Source of the DNA: Planctomycetota bacterium
Lineage (GTDB): Bacteria; Planctomycetota; UBA1135; GCA-002686595
Direction: 5' to 3'
DNA: 64,000 bases
Assembly (NCBI GenBank): GCA_020638835.1
Contig: JACKHV010000001.1
Location: 620,001-684,000 of the forward strand
A program made the translations under genes and the position numbers. Below, in pieces: positions 25,192-34,258 of the stretch (its first letter is position 1; every line of letters begins with the position of its first letter). The notes beneath the pieces are model-generated. The model was not told the origin of the DNA. It made no database searches and worked only from the letters and a program-made list of their open reading frames with translations.

Positions 25192-26562
25192 TTGGCCGGA
25201 CGCAAGAAGTACAGCGTGATGCGCGACCCCGTTCACGGGGACGTGTACTTGACCCACGAGGAACTGACGATCCTCGACACGCGCGAGATGCAGCGCTTGC
25301 GCGGCGTGAAGCAGCTCGGGACGGCGCACCTCGTCTACCCGGGCGCCTTGCACACGCGCTTCGACCACTCGATCGGGGCGCTGCACGTCACCCAGGCGAT
25401 CATCGATGCGGTGAACCTCTCGTTCGAGCTGAACCCGGCCGGGCTGATCGGCGTCAGCGAGGAAGAGGCGCGCGTGATCCGCATCGCGGCGCTCGTGCAC
25501 GACATCACGCACATCCCCTTCGGGCACAATATCGAGGACCAGGACGGCATCTTCGAGCGCCACGACTCGCGCTACCGCTTCGAGCGCATGCTCGGGCCGT
25601 CGACCGAGGTGGGGAAGGTGCTCGCGCAGCTCGGCGTCGCGGCGGACGTGCTGTCGATCCTCGCGCCGATTTCGGCGGACTCGGGAGTGCCGCCGTACTG
25701 GTCGCAGATCGTCGGCGGGACGGTCGCGGCCGACATCCTCGACTACCTCGCGCGCGACGCGTACTTCACCGGCCTGAGGCTGATGGTCGACCCGCGCGTG
25801 ACGAGCTACTTCAAGGTCGACCGTCAGACGGGCAATCTGTTCATCGACCTGACGAAGCACGACCTGCTGCGCGAGGACATCCTGTCCGAGATCGTGCGCA
25901 TGCTCGAGGCGCGCTACTACTTCTCCGAGCGCGTCTACTACCACCACGCGAAGGTGGCCGCCGGTGCGATGCTGGCGCGCGCCGTGCAGGTCGCGCTGAA
26001 GGCGGGCGTGGTGCAGGAGTCCGACTTCTACGACCAGACCGACTCATCGGTCGTCGACCTGCTCGAGCGCCGCAGCGCGAATGCCGACGCGAAAGCGCGC
26101 GCGGACGTGAACGAGATCCTCGACGCGCTGCGCTCGCGGCGCCTGTGGAAGCGCGCGTGCGTCTTCCCGCGCTACGAGAACGAGGACGTGCAGGAGAGCC
26201 TGGTCACGCGCTTCTTCGCCGAGGGCGGAGCGGCCCAGCGTGCCGAGGTCGAAGACCGCATCCGCGACCTGGTGCGCTTCGCCACTGGGCGCGAGCTGCG
26301 CGTCGCCGTCTACTGCCCGGCGAAGCGCATGCAGCTCAAGGAAGCGCGCACGCACGTCCGTTGGCCCGGTCGCACCGGCGTGCATCCCTTGTCCGAGTTC
26401 TCCGCCGAAGTGCCGCGCCTCGCCGATCTGGAACGGAGCTACCGGAACCTCTGGAAGTTCTACGTCTTCGCGGACACCGCGGACCCGGCGCTGCTGCGCA
26501 AGGTGCAGGAGATCGCCAAGCAGGAACTCGAGGGCGCCACGAACGCCTACACGACCGGCTGA
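25192..26562 (+). CDS. HD-domain phosphohydrolase (SAMHD1/dGTPase-like)
   Basis: A 456-residue cytoplasmic HD hydrolase. The family opening VMRDPVHGDVYLTHEE is at about 9-24. LHTRFDHSIGALHV supplies the first His, and AALVHDITHIPFGHN the HD pair and following His; VAADILDYLARDAYFTG carries the last Asp. The fold fits dNTP triphosphohydrolase-like proteins (SAMHD1 superfamily). The TTG at 25192 is supported by GAAGAGG 8 nt upstream; the ATG at 25219 is the alternative. TAGACT at 25159-25164 is a likely -10. The physiological substrate is not determined. Confidence 0.88.
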   Translation: MAGRKKYSVMRDPVHGDVYLTHEELTILDTREMQRLRGVKQLGTAHLVYPGALHTRFDHSIGALHVTQAIIDAVNLSFELNPAGLIGVSEEEARVIRIAALVHDITHIPFGHNIEDQDGIFERHDSRYRFERMLGPSTEVGKVLAQLGVAADVLSILAPISADSGVPPYWSQIVGGTVAADILDYLARDAYFTGLRLMVDPRVTSYFKVDRQTGNLFIDLTKHDLLREDILSEIVRMLEARYYFSERVYYHHAKVAAGAMLARAVQVALKAGVVQESDFYDQTDSSVVDLLERRSANADAKARADVNEILDALRSRRLWKRACVFPRYENEDVQESLVTRFFAEGGAAQRAEVEDRIRDLVRFATGRELRVAVYCPAKRMQLKEARTHVRWPGRTGVHPLSEFSAEVPRLADLERSYRNLWKFYVFADTADPALLRKVQEIAKQELEGATNAYTTG

Positions 26563-26616
26563 ACCGGCGTTTGACGTAACTCCAACGCGGAGGCGAGAAG
26601 CCGCGGAGGCGAGCGC

Positions 26617-26734
26617 CGAAGTAGGAAGTACCGTGCCGTAGTCGTTTGTTCCACGACCGCCCGAACCATTGGCCCGGCCAGCGACCCTGCGCGGTCATGG
26701 AACAAACGACTACGGCACGGTATTTCCCAGTTCG
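26617..26734. repeat. Palindromic element H0 (TACCGTGCCG family)
   Basis: The core arms 26629-26660 and 26691-26722 are 32 bp with one mismatch, around a 30-bp loop. Weaker pairing (CCGAAnTnGGAAnTACC) extends outward to 26617 and 26734. It lies between the HD-domain gene and the epimerase ATG at 26766, so it sits in that gene's leader. No stop-codon overlap at this copy. Confidence 0.8.
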
Positions 26735-26765
26735 GCGCTCGACGCCCGCTCACCAGGTTGCCCTC

Positions 26766-27890
26766 ATGACACGCCCGAATCGACGCCACGTCCTGTCCGC
26801 CGGCCTCTGCCTCCCGTTCGCCCACGGCTTCGCCGATCCGCTCGCGCTCCAGGCCGAAGGGGGCGGGCGGGGCAAGCGACTGCTCGTCCTCGGCGGCACG
26901 CGCTTCCTCGGCCCGGCGATCGTGAAGGCGGCGCTGGAGATGGGGTACGAGGTCTCGTTGTTCAACCGCGGCAAGTCGAACCCCGAGCTGTTCCCGGAGC
27001 TCGAGCACTTGATCGGTGACCGCGACACGGGCGACTTGAAGGCGCTCGAGACCGGCGAGTGGGACGTCGTCGTCGACACCTCCGGCTACGTCCCCGACCA
27101 CGTCAAGCAGACGGCTGAGTTGCTCGCGGACCGCGTGCAGCACTACGTGTTCGTCTCGACGATCTCGGTCTACGCGGACTTCGGCGCCGCGAACACCGAC
27201 GAGTCGGCCGAGGTCGGGACGGTGACCGCGGAGGAGCTCGAGGCGACGAAGACGATCGGCGACAGCTTCCGCGGCGGGGGACAGCTGTACGGGCCGCTCA
27301 AGGCGCTCTGCGAACAAGCGGCCGAGGCCGCGATGCCCGGGCGTGTGTCGAACCTGCGCTCCGGCTTGATCGTCGGGCCGGAGGACAACTCGGACCGCTT
27401 CACCTACTGGTGCGCGCGCATCTGGAAGGGCGGCGACGTGCTCGCGCCCGGCGCGCGCGACGCGGGCGTGCAGTTCACCGACGTGCGCGACCTCGGGCGC
27501 TTCTGCGTCGTCGCCGGCCGCGACCGCCGCGCGGGCGTGATGAACACCGTGGGCTTCGCCTTCCCCGTCTCGATGGAGGAGGTCCTGCTGGGCGCGAAGA
27601 TCGTGATCGGATCCGACGCGCGCTTCACCTGGGTCGACGACGAGTTCCTCGTCGAGCAGAAGGTCGGACCGTACATGGAGATGCCGCTGTGGCTGCCCGC
27701 GGAGATGCGCGGGCACTTCGACAACACGCGCTGCTTGGAGGCGGGTCTGATCTGCCGACCGATCGGCGACACGATCCGCGACACGCTCGCGTGGCACCTC
27801 GAGGAGCGCGGACCCGACTACCGCTGGACGCGCGTCGGCATCAACGAGGACCGCGAGGCAGCGCTGCTCGAGGCGTGGCGCGCGCGCTAG
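26766..27890 (+). CDS. Exported NAD-dependent epimerase/dehydratase-like protein (Tat leader)
   Basis: A 374-residue short-chain dehydrogenase/epimerase. The leader NRRHVLSAGLCLPF has a twin-arginine and hydrophobic stretch (about 5-20), as in planctomycete Tat substrates. The Rossmann motif LVLGGTRFLGP follows at about 41-51. FVSTISVY, YGPLKALCE (YxxxK) and GLIVGPEDN are typical. NAD-binding enzymes folded in the cytoplasm fit Tat export; the substrate is unknown, probably a sugar. The last codons WRAR-stop lie in the direct repeat that recurs at 30760-30774. Confidence 0.85.
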   Translation: MTRPNRRHVLSAGLCLPFAHGFADPLALQAEGGGRGKRLLVLGGTRFLGPAIVKAALEMGYEVSLFNRGKSNPELFPELEHLIGDRDTGDLKALETGEWDVVVDTSGYVPDHVKQTAELLADRVQHYVFVSTISVYADFGAANTDESAEVGTVTAEELEATKTIGDSFRGGGQLYGPLKALCEQAAEAAMPGRVSNLRSGLIVGPEDNSDRFTYWCARIWKGGDVLAPGARDAGVQFTDVRDLGRFCVVAGRDRRAGVMNTVGFAFPVSMEEVLLGAKIVIGSDARFTWVDDEFLVEQKVGPYMEMPLWLPAEMRGHFDNTRCLEAGLICRPIGDTIRDTLAWHLEERGPDYRWTRVGINEDREAALLEAWRAR

Positions 27891-28001
27891 GGAACGTACC
27901 GTGCCGTATCTGTTTCGACCATGATCCGCGCCCAACGGCCGGCTACAGCTGGCCGTTGGGCGCGGATCATGGTCGAAACAGTTACGGCACGGTACGTTCC
28001 C
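27890..28001. repeat. Palindromic element H1, left border of the 27.9-30.8 kb cassette
   Basis: A 112-bp near-perfect palindrome. The 51-bp arms (27890-27940 and 27951-28001) have one mismatch, and the 10-bp centre largely pairs as well. The outermost G is the last base of the epimerase TAG. It differs from H2 at only a few positions over the shared ~98 bp. In RNA it would form a very long hairpin. The gene-free interval 27891-28240 holds this element, a heptanucleotide repeat at 28114-28148 and the leader of the Cys-rich gene. Confidence 0.9.
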
Positions 28002-28113
28002 GATCTGACGCCGGATGCCGTCTTGTCTGCAGGAAGTCCCGGGATTCTCCGCGAGAGAAGGTCGGCGCAACATGTGACGGACGCACTGCTTACGGCGCCT
28101 TGCGCTTCGCGCC

Positions 28114-28148
28114 TGCGGGTTGCGGGTTGCGGGTTGCGGGTTGCGGGT
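28114..28148. repeat. Heptanucleotide tandem repeat TGCGGGT x5
   Basis: Five perfect TGCGGGT copies lie 92 bp upstream of the Cys-rich peptide gene. Copy number could vary by slipped-strand pairing and alter promoter spacing; this is inference. Confidence 0.85.
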
Positions 28149-28240
28149 TGCAGTGGCAGCCTCGGCGAACAAGGAGGCGGGGGCTCGCTACCACTTTCCC
28201 GCCCTCGCCATCGACGACCTGGAGCAGGAGAGGCCCAGCA

Positions 28241-28645
28241 ATGTGGAAGTTCAGTTCAAGTATTCGACGCGCGAAGACCTTGATCGCGGCAGGGATGATC
28301 ACGACAGCTTCCTCGTTCTTCTTCGTCACGAACGAGGCCGGGGCTGCTGATGCGTGCCCAACGGACAACCCGACGATCACTGTCAACATCCCGAATCTCT
28401 CCGGCTGTGGTGCCACGCAAGCGAGGGCGCTCGGAGCGGCCCTCATCGCGGCATCCGGTGTCGTCTGCAGCGAGTGCCCTGACGGCGAGAAGTGCCAGAC
28501 ACTCATCGGATTCGATGGAGTGCTGATTGGGGCTCAGTGGTACACGATCGAGATCGAGATCTTGGGCATCAAGGTCACTCTGCACTGCTTCACGAACGGA
28601 ACGGCTACGGGGAAGCTGGACGTCGACTGTGACACCTGCGAGTAG
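28241..28645 (+). CDS. Small secreted Cys-rich protein, unknown function
   Basis: A 134-residue protein. Basic residues and a hydrophobic core form a signal peptide (about 1-36, likely cleavage after NEAGAA). The ~98-residue mature part has eight Cys (DAC, SGC, VVC, SEC, EKC, LHC, VDC, DTC), enough for four disulfides. No family is recognised. The ATG at 28241 follows GGAGAGG-like purines. It is 14 bp upstream of the 704-residue gene, so the two are probably one operon, and both lie between palindromes H1 and H2. Confidence 0.75.
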   Translation: MWKFSSSIRRAKTLIAAGMITTASSFFFVTNEAGAADACPTDNPTITVNIPNLSGCGATQARALGAALIAASGVVCSECPDGEKCQTLIGFDGVLIGAQWYTIEIEILGIKVTLHCFTNGTATGKLDVDCDTCE

Positions 28646-28659
28646 CGGGTGGCGGCTTC

Positions 28660-30774
28660 GTGTTCCTGCATCGATCCCGTGCAAGCCGGAACATCCGACT
28701 GCTGGCTGTTCTGCTTGGCGTACTCGCACTAGGGCTATCGTGGTTCCTCTCCGACGTCGGTTTCGGATCTGCGAACCAGTCCGCTTCCGATCTCCCGAGT
28801 GGGACGGGCTCGCACGGACGACGGGTCGGGGTCGAGTTGCCGCGCAGCACTGTCGACATTGCCTCGCATGGCCCGGACTCGAGACGTGATCTCCCCGAGT
28901 GCGATGAAGTCAGCCCACGGACCCTGGTCGTTCGAGTCCGGAATGTGGAGACGGGGGAGTTGGTGCGGGATGGCTCGATTCAACTCGTCGCCGCCGCAGG
29001 CCTCGAGTTCGTTCCCTCTAACGATCCGAAGAGCTCTGGACACTGGGAAGGGGCGCGGCAGGTACTGGTCTCGGACAACGCCTCCGGGCGGTCCGCGGTA
29101 GTTTCTGAGGAGGAGACGGTTCCTCACCTATTGCTCAGAGAGGGTGAATGGCGGGGTCCGGTGCTTCGGGAAGACGCAGTCGTTCGCTGTGTCAGGATAG
29201 GAGCCGGCTACGGTGAGATCATCGAAGGCGAGTTCATCCGAGCTGGAACCACGTTCGCGCTCGTGTCAGTCAAGCCGACAGGCTTCGCTGATGTTCGAGT
29301 GGTTGATGGGTACAGTGGCATCGACCTCAGCAATGTCGAGATCAAAGCAGTTCGGGAAACCAAACCTCGACCTGGTGGTGCCTTGAAGGTCAGTCTGCGC
29401 TTCGGAGGCGACTCTACAGGTCGGGGGGTCGTAGAGTCCGAAGCATCCGAGCCGCCCCTGGGTGCATCGAGTCTGGTCAGTTCTGCAAGTTCACCCGTTC
29501 GACTCCCGCTTGCCGCCCATGACCGATCGTTGTGGGTCCGCAGTGATGGATATGCCTGGAAGCGTGTATCTGTGCCGGGAAGGGCGACCTGCGAGCCCAT
29601 AGAACTCGAGCGCATCACCCGACTGCAGGTACGGATCTCCGGGTCTGAGCGATTGCGGGGAGAGTACGAGGTCCACGTTGTCCGCGATGGCGAGTCGATC
29701 GCACTATGGGGGCCGAATCGCAATGACAGGTCATTCTCGATGAGCGGCCTCAGCGAGGGGGTCTACGGCTTGATCCTACAGCACCGCTCAGGAGAACGGT
29801 CAGTCACGCTGTATGCCCGAGAGCATGACGTTCGCGGTGCCGGACTCGACCTCGACCTCGACCTTCTTGATCTCGCGAATGCACTTCCCGATCCGGGGCG
29901 GCTTTCGGTGCTCGTGAGTCGGGGAGAAAATGCCGTGCTCTCAGGAGCACGGCTGAAGCTCTACGTCTTACCAGTGGCCGACGACGTGCCCTCGGCCCCG
30001 TGGTCCGAAGTCGCGCTTCCTTCGGCGGAAGTCGTGGGCGAGGGGCGCAGCGTACAATTCTCGGGCTTGCCTGCGGGGGAGTACCTCGTTGTGTTGACTC
30101 CCTGCGGCATTCGGTCTCGAGTGACCGTCGAATCGGACCAGGCCACCTCCTTGAGTCTCGACCTGACAGACTTGTCCTCCGTTACGGTGTGGCCCGTCGA
30201 CAAGGACGGAGGCTTGCTAGGGTCTCCAGGCCCCCAGTGGGAGCTTCACTGGCGCCCAGTCTCGCCGATGTCCGACTCGATGGAGCTGGGAGGTGTCCTA
30301 GGAACAGCGATTGGACGGGCCACCTGGGAGCACGATCACTGGCGCTTCCTGTCGCCGTCCGGCGGCGTGAGGCTGTTCGTCGTAGACGGTGACGGAGAAG
30401 CACTGAGCTCTCCAGCGACGCACCAAGTCCGAGGTGGGCCCCAGGAGATCTCACTAGAGGTGGATCGCTCGAGCGTATGCGAATTGCGACTGAGGGTTCG
30501 CGGCCTGGACTCCAACGAACTCTCCTTCTTGAAAGCGAACCTCACTAGCTCAGTGTGTGGGAGTTGCTTCGGTGAGTCGCGAGTTCGAGTGCCGGCTATG
30601 GCACAACGCGACGGAGGCGAAGTCGTTCTCTTCCTGGAGTTCGACCGAGCGGGTGAGCATCAACTACTGTTTCCACGCATCGGCGCGAAGAGCCCGAGCC
30701 GTCAGGAGCCTATTTTGGTCGAGGTCGGCGAGGGCAAGAGGCCTAGTCTCGATGTGGAATGGCGCGCGCGCTAG
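28660..30774 (+). CDS. Large anchored/secreted beta-sandwich-like protein, unknown function
   Basis: A 704-residue protein with a GTG start. One hydrophobic segment near the N-terminus (about 14-32) suggests a signal anchor. The remainder is polar and beta-rich with repeated openings such as LVVRVRNVETGELVRDG, ADVRVVDGYSG, LQVRISGSERLRG and RLSVLVSRGENAVLSG. These resemble carboxypeptidase-regulatory-like (CnaB-type) sandwich domains, an inference. Codon choice is less GC-biased than its neighbours (33 of 60 G/C at 29281-29340). Its last codons WRAR-stop come from the repeat shared with the epimerase gene end. Confidence 0.7.
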   Translation: MFLHRSRASRNIRLLAVLLGVLALGLSWFLSDVGFGSANQSASDLPSGTGSHGRRVGVELPRSTVDIASHGPDSRRDLPECDEVSPRTLVVRVRNVETGELVRDGSIQLVAAAGLEFVPSNDPKSSGHWEGARQVLVSDNASGRSAVVSEEETVPHLLLREGEWRGPVLREDAVVRCVRIGAGYGEIIEGEFIRAGTTFALVSVKPTGFADVRVVDGYSGIDLSNVEIKAVRETKPRPGGALKVSLRFGGDSTGRGVVESEASEPPLGASSLVSSASSPVRLPLAAHDRSLWVRSDGYAWKRVSVPGRATCEPIELERITRLQVRISGSERLRGEYEVHVVRDGESIALWGPNRNDRSFSMSGLSEGVYGLILQHRSGERSVTLYAREHDVRGAGLDLDLDLLDLANALPDPGRLSVLVSRGENAVLSGARLKLYVLPVADDVPSAPWSEVALPSAEVVGEGRSVQFSGLPAGEYLVVLTPCGIRSRVTVESDQATSLSLDLTDLSSVTVWPVDKDGGLLGSPGPQWELHWRPVSPMSDSMELGGVLGTAIGRATWEHDHWRFLSPSGGVRLFVVDGDGEALSSPATHQVRGGPQEISLEVDRSSVCELRLRVRGLDSNELSFLKANLTSSVCGSCFGESRVRVPAMAQRDGGEVVLFLEFDRAGEHQLLFPRIGAKSPSRQEPILVEVGEGKRPSLDVEWRAR

Positions 30775-30878
30775 GGAACGTACCGTGCCGCAACTGTTTC
30801 GAACATGATCCGCGCCCAACGGCCGGCTGCAGCCGGCCGTTGGGCGCGGATCATGTTCGGAACAGTTGCGGCACGGTA
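30774..30878. repeat. Palindromic element H2, right border of the cassette
   Basis: The 49-bp arms (30781-30829 and 30830-30878) have one mismatch and meet at CTGCAG with no loop. The left flank GGGAACG matches H1, but the right side lacks the complementary CGTTCCC that H1 has. It lies 14 bp from the convergent stop of the propeller/ThuA/DUF1080 gene and could act as a terminator for both strands. Confidence 0.9.
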
Positions 30879-30892
30879 TCACGCGATTCGAC

Positions 30893-33800
30893 TCAGAGCG
30901 GCAGCACCCAGATGTTCCGGTACCGCACCGGATTCCCGTGGTCCTGCAACAAGAGCGGCCCGACGGCGGCTTCGTCACCGCTCACGCCGCCCGCCGTCGT
31001 ACCGGGCAACTCGACGTCGCGGTGGATCATGATGCCGTTCTGCCAGACGGTGACGCGCGCGTTCTCCGTCTTCGCGCCGGACTCGTCGAAGCGCGGCGCG
31101 CGGAACAGGATGTCGTAGGTCTGCCAGTTGCCGGCGGGACGCGTGACTTCGTAGTCGGGCGCCTTGATGCCGTAGATCGCACCGCAGCCGTTCAGCGTCG
31201 GTCCGTCGCCGTGCGAGTCGAGGACTTGCACTTCGTAGCGACCTTGGATGTAGACGCCGCTGTTGCCGCGGTCCTGACCCAGCGAGCCGGTCGGCGGCGG
31301 ACGGAACTCGACGTGCATCAGCGCGTCGCCGAAGGACTCGCGCGTCAACACGTCGCCGCCCGAGCCCGCGACTTCCAGCGCGGTGCCGTCGCGCGACCAC
31401 TGCGGTTCTGATCCGTCGCGGTGTTGCCACGCCGAGACGTCGAGTCCGTCGAACAGCTGAACCGCGCCTTCCGGCGCCGGCGGCAGGTAGTCCGCGCCCG
31501 AGATCGCCCAGCCGAGGCCTCCGATCACGTGCTTCAGGAAGCGTTGGTCGCGCCACACGTCCGGGCGGTGTCCGAGCGCCGTGTAGAACACGCGACCCGA
31601 ACCCCACTCCTTGCACCACGCCAGGTGATGCGGCGTGCCCGGGCGCGCGCTGAGCGTCGCGTCGGCGCTCGTCATGTCGAGCTGCAGCAACGGCCGGTCG
31701 GGGTGCGCGTGATGGTCGCGGAACTGGTAGATCTCGTCGTTGATCTCGAAGTGCTCGCCGAGGTGGCGCGTCGCGGGGTGATCGCCGCCGACCACCTCGA
31801 CCGTCACCGTCTGGTGCCACGGGTGGCCGTCGAAGGTGCCGCCGATCAGCGCGTGGAAGGTCGAGGACTCGTACCAGGTGTCCGTCGCGCAGTGGATGCC
31901 GACGAAGGCGCCGCCCTCGCGCACCCAGTCGATGAAGTTCGCGCGCCACTCGTCAGGAACCGGAAGCTCGCCGGTGGTGTAGAAGACGACGGCGTCGTAG
32001 CCGGCGAGCCGCGACGGTTCGAGCTCGTTGCAATTCTGCGTCGCGACGACCTCGAAGCGGTCCGCGGCCGCCTCGACCAGCGCCGCCTCCGCGATCGAGA
32101 GCGTCTCGGGATCCGGTCGCATGACGACTTCGTGCACGAAGCCCGCCGAGTGCGTGAGGAACAGCACGCGCGGCCGCTTCTCGAGGCTGACGTGTTCCTT
32201 GCCGGGCTGGTGGATCAGCGTGTAGTACGCCTCGGCGTGCAGCAGCTCGCCGCCGCTCGCGTCGCGCACGCCGTCCGCGTGCAGCTCGTGCACGTAGTTC
32301 TCGCGCAGCCCGTCGACCGTCAGCACGACCTCGCGCGGTCCGGTCACGTGCGCGGCGCGGATCGCCAGCTGTTGCGTGTCGTCCTCGGGCGCGCCGTACT
32401 CGGGGTGGTACTCGTAGGTGTACGAGCTCATCGAGTAGCTCGCGGGGTTGCCCGCTGTCTCGGGGTCGACGTCCGCGGTGAACTCGAGCACGAAGCCCGT
32501 CTCGGTCGCGCGCATGTGCAGGATCTCGAAGGGCGTCGCGCCGGTGAAGACGATGCGCTCCAGGCCGTTGCGGCGCCGCCCGATCGATGCCCAGCCGCGG
32601 TCGGTCTGCCCGACGATCATCGAGCCGTCCGGCGCGAAGGCGACGCGGTTCACGCCGCACGAGAGGCCTTCGACGAAGGGAAAGCACGCGCCCTGATAGT
32701 GACCGTCGACCACTTCGAGGTCCGCGCGCATCACCGTCGCGAGCGTCTGGTCGCCGACGAAGAACTGTCCCGCGAAGGGACCGAACTTGCCGCCGCCAGT
32801 GTCGAGCGCGATGTCCGCCGCCGACTGCCCCATCTTCTTGTAGGGGAACCAGATCGCGGCCGGTTCGCGCGGCGGACGGTCGTCGGGCGACGCGAGGTCG
32901 TCGCGCCAGCGCAAGCTCGCCGGGTGACCGTGCCACGAGCCCTGCTTCAGGTGCGACAAGCGGTTCGTGCCGACGTAGTCGCCCTGGTTGTCGACGTAGA
33001 ACATCTCGCCGTCGTTCCATGCGGCGATGCCGTTCGGCGAGCGTAAGCCGTCGCAGACCGGCGTCATCGTGCCGTCGGGCGCGATCTTCAGCGCCCAGCC
33101 GCGGTAGGGGACCGTCGACTTGCCGAGCGAGCCGCAGAAGCCGACGTTCAGCGTGACCCACGCGTTGCCTTCCGCGTCGAACTTCGGACCGAAGGCGAAC
33201 TCGTGGTAGTTGCCCGAGACGCCCCAGTCGTCGTTGAAGGTCTCGTAGCGGTCCGCGACACGATCGCCGTCCGTGTCCAGCAGGCGCGTCAGTTCGCCGC
33301 GTTGCACGGTGTAGATCGCTTCGCCGTCGTCGTCCACGCGCACCGCCGCGCCGAGCGCTTCGTGCAAGCCGCTCGCGAAGCGGTGGAACTTCACGGCGTT
33401 CGGCGGCTCGGCGTAGGCGTCGTCCATCAGCCACACGTCGCCGCGCCGCGTCGTGACGACCGGCGTGCCGTCCGCGAGGAAGGCCAAGCCGCCGACCGCC
33501 AGCTCCTCGCCGGGCGGGTTCGGGTACGTCAGCACGCGGTAGTGCTCACGCTCACGCGACGGCGGGAAGTCGCGGTCGAGGTAGTAGTAGAGCTGCGCGT
33601 CGTCCGCGTTCGACATCGGCGGGCGCGTGTTGATCTGGAACTCCCAGCCGCCGACCGCTTCCGTGATCTTGAACAGCGCGTGGTTCACGCCGGCCTTCAA
33701 GTGCAGCGTCAGGTGGTCGTCGAAGGGGTTCATGCCCCGCGCCGCGTCGTTGTCGTGCACGAGCTCGCCGTTGAGCCACAGGCGCACGCCGTCGTCGGTG

Positions 33801-34258
33801 CCCATCGTCAATTCGACCGTCTTGTCGACGTCCGAATGCACCGTCGCGTAGAGGTAGCAGATCGCGAAGTCGTTCAGTTCCTCGTCCTCGAAGACGTGCA
33901 GGTCGACCTTGCGGTTCGTCAGGTCGCCCTTCGGCACCCAAGTGACGTCGAGTTCTTTCTTACCGACGTAGTGCTTCGACAAGTCCGGGCCGGGGCCGCC
34001 CGCCGTCATCGACGCGAGCTCGTCCTCGGGCGGAAGCGGCTTGGCCAGCAGCCCGAGCTCGTGGCCTTCGTAGGGGAAGGGCGACAGCAGGTGCCAGTTG
34101 TCCCACTCGCCCGCCGACGGCGCGAGCACGGCAAGCATGTGCTTGAGCGTCTCGGCGCGGGTCGCTTGGCGCTCGTAGGGGATGTCGCCGATCAGGTCCT
34201 GCGGGGCCGCGGGTGACCCGATGAGCAGGGCGAGTGCTGTGGAAGCCAAGAGCTTCAT
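30893..34258 (-). CDS. Exported fusion: propeller dehydrogenase-like, ThuA-like and DUF1080 domains
   Basis: A 1,121-residue exported protein (signal peptide about 1-20). A beta-rich, PA14-like part spans about 20-240 (TMGTDDGVRLWLNGELV). A glucose/sorbosone-dehydrogenase-like propeller of the PVC type runs about 243-575. A linker is followed by a ThuA-like domain, about 690-920 (RVLFLTHSAGFVHE, GIHCATDTWY, WCKEWGSGRVFYTALGH). The C-terminus (about 933-1121) is a 3-keto-disaccharide hydrolase/DUF1080 domain (QLFDGLDVSAWQ, GNSGVYIQGRYEVQVLDS). It overlaps the pentahaem gene by 4 nt. The pair likely oxidises and breaks down sugars at the cell surface; the substrate is inferred. Confidence 0.85.
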   Translation of the reverse strand: MKLLASTALALLIGSPAAPQDLIGDIPYERQATRAETLKHMLAVLAPSAGEWDNWHLLSPFPYEGHELGLLAKPLPPEDELASMTAGGPGPDLSKHYVGKKELDVTWVPKGDLTNRKVDLHVFEDEELNDFAICYLYATVHSDVDKTVELTMGTDDGVRLWLNGELVHDNDAARGMNPFDDHLTLHLKAGVNHALFKITEAVGGWEFQINTRPPMSNADDAQLYYYLDRDFPPSREREHYRVLTYPNPPGEELAVGGLAFLADGTPVVTTRRGDVWLMDDAYAEPPNAVKFHRFASGLHEALGAAVRVDDDGEAIYTVQRGELTRLLDTDGDRVADRYETFNDDWGVSGNYHEFAFGPKFDAEGNAWVTLNVGFCGSLGKSTVPYRGWALKIAPDGTMTPVCDGLRSPNGIAAWNDGEMFYVDNQGDYVGTNRLSHLKQGSWHGHPASLRWRDDLASPDDRPPREPAAIWFPYKKMGQSAADIALDTGGGKFGPFAGQFFVGDQTLATVMRADLEVVDGHYQGACFPFVEGLSCGVNRVAFAPDGSMIVGQTDRGWASIGRRRNGLERIVFTGATPFEILHMRATETGFVLEFTADVDPETAGNPASYSMSSYTYEYHPEYGAPEDDTQQLAIRAAHVTGPREVVLTVDGLRENYVHELHADGVRDASGGELLHAEAYYTLIHQPGKEHVSLEKRPRVLFLTHSAGFVHEVVMRPDPETLSIAEAALVEAAADRFEVVATQNCNELEPSRLAGYDAVVFYTTGELPVPDEWRANFIDWVREGGAFVGIHCATDTWYESSTFHALIGGTFDGHPWHQTVTVEVVGGDHPATRHLGEHFEINDEIYQFRDHHAHPDRPLLQLDMTSADATLSARPGTPHHLAWCKEWGSGRVFYTALGHRPDVWRDQRFLKHVIGGLGWAISGADYLPPAPEGAVQLFDGLDVSAWQHRDGSEPQWSRDGTALEVAGSGGDVLTRESFGDALMHVEFRPPPTGSLGQDRGNSGVYIQGRYEVQVLDSHGDGPTLNGCGAIYGIKAPDYEVTRPAGNWQTYDILFRAPRFDESGAKTENARVTVWQNGIMIHRDVELPGTTAGGVSGDEAAVGPLLLQDHGNPVRYRNIWVLPL

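Larger units (their letters stand above)
27876..30878. mobile_element. Candidate palindrome-flanked cassette
   Basis: A 31-bp direct repeat (from TGGCGCGCGCGCTAGGGAAC through TACCGTGCCG) plus most of the following palindrome occurs at 27876 and 30760, 2,884 bp apart. Between them lie a Cys-rich peptide gene and a 704-codon gene whose composition differs from the flanks. No transposase or integrase is present, so movement would need a factor in trans. Tandem duplication followed by replacement is an alternative. Confidence 0.45.

Noticed and set aside
27890..28001. Palindrome H1 as an ordinary intrinsic terminator
   Set aside because: The arms (51 bp) are far longer than needed, no T-run follows, and the same ends recur with different interiors elsewhere; termination may still be a side effect.
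28114..28148. Possible CRISPR-like array
   Set aside because: The unit is 7 bp with no spacers; a simple tandem repeat.
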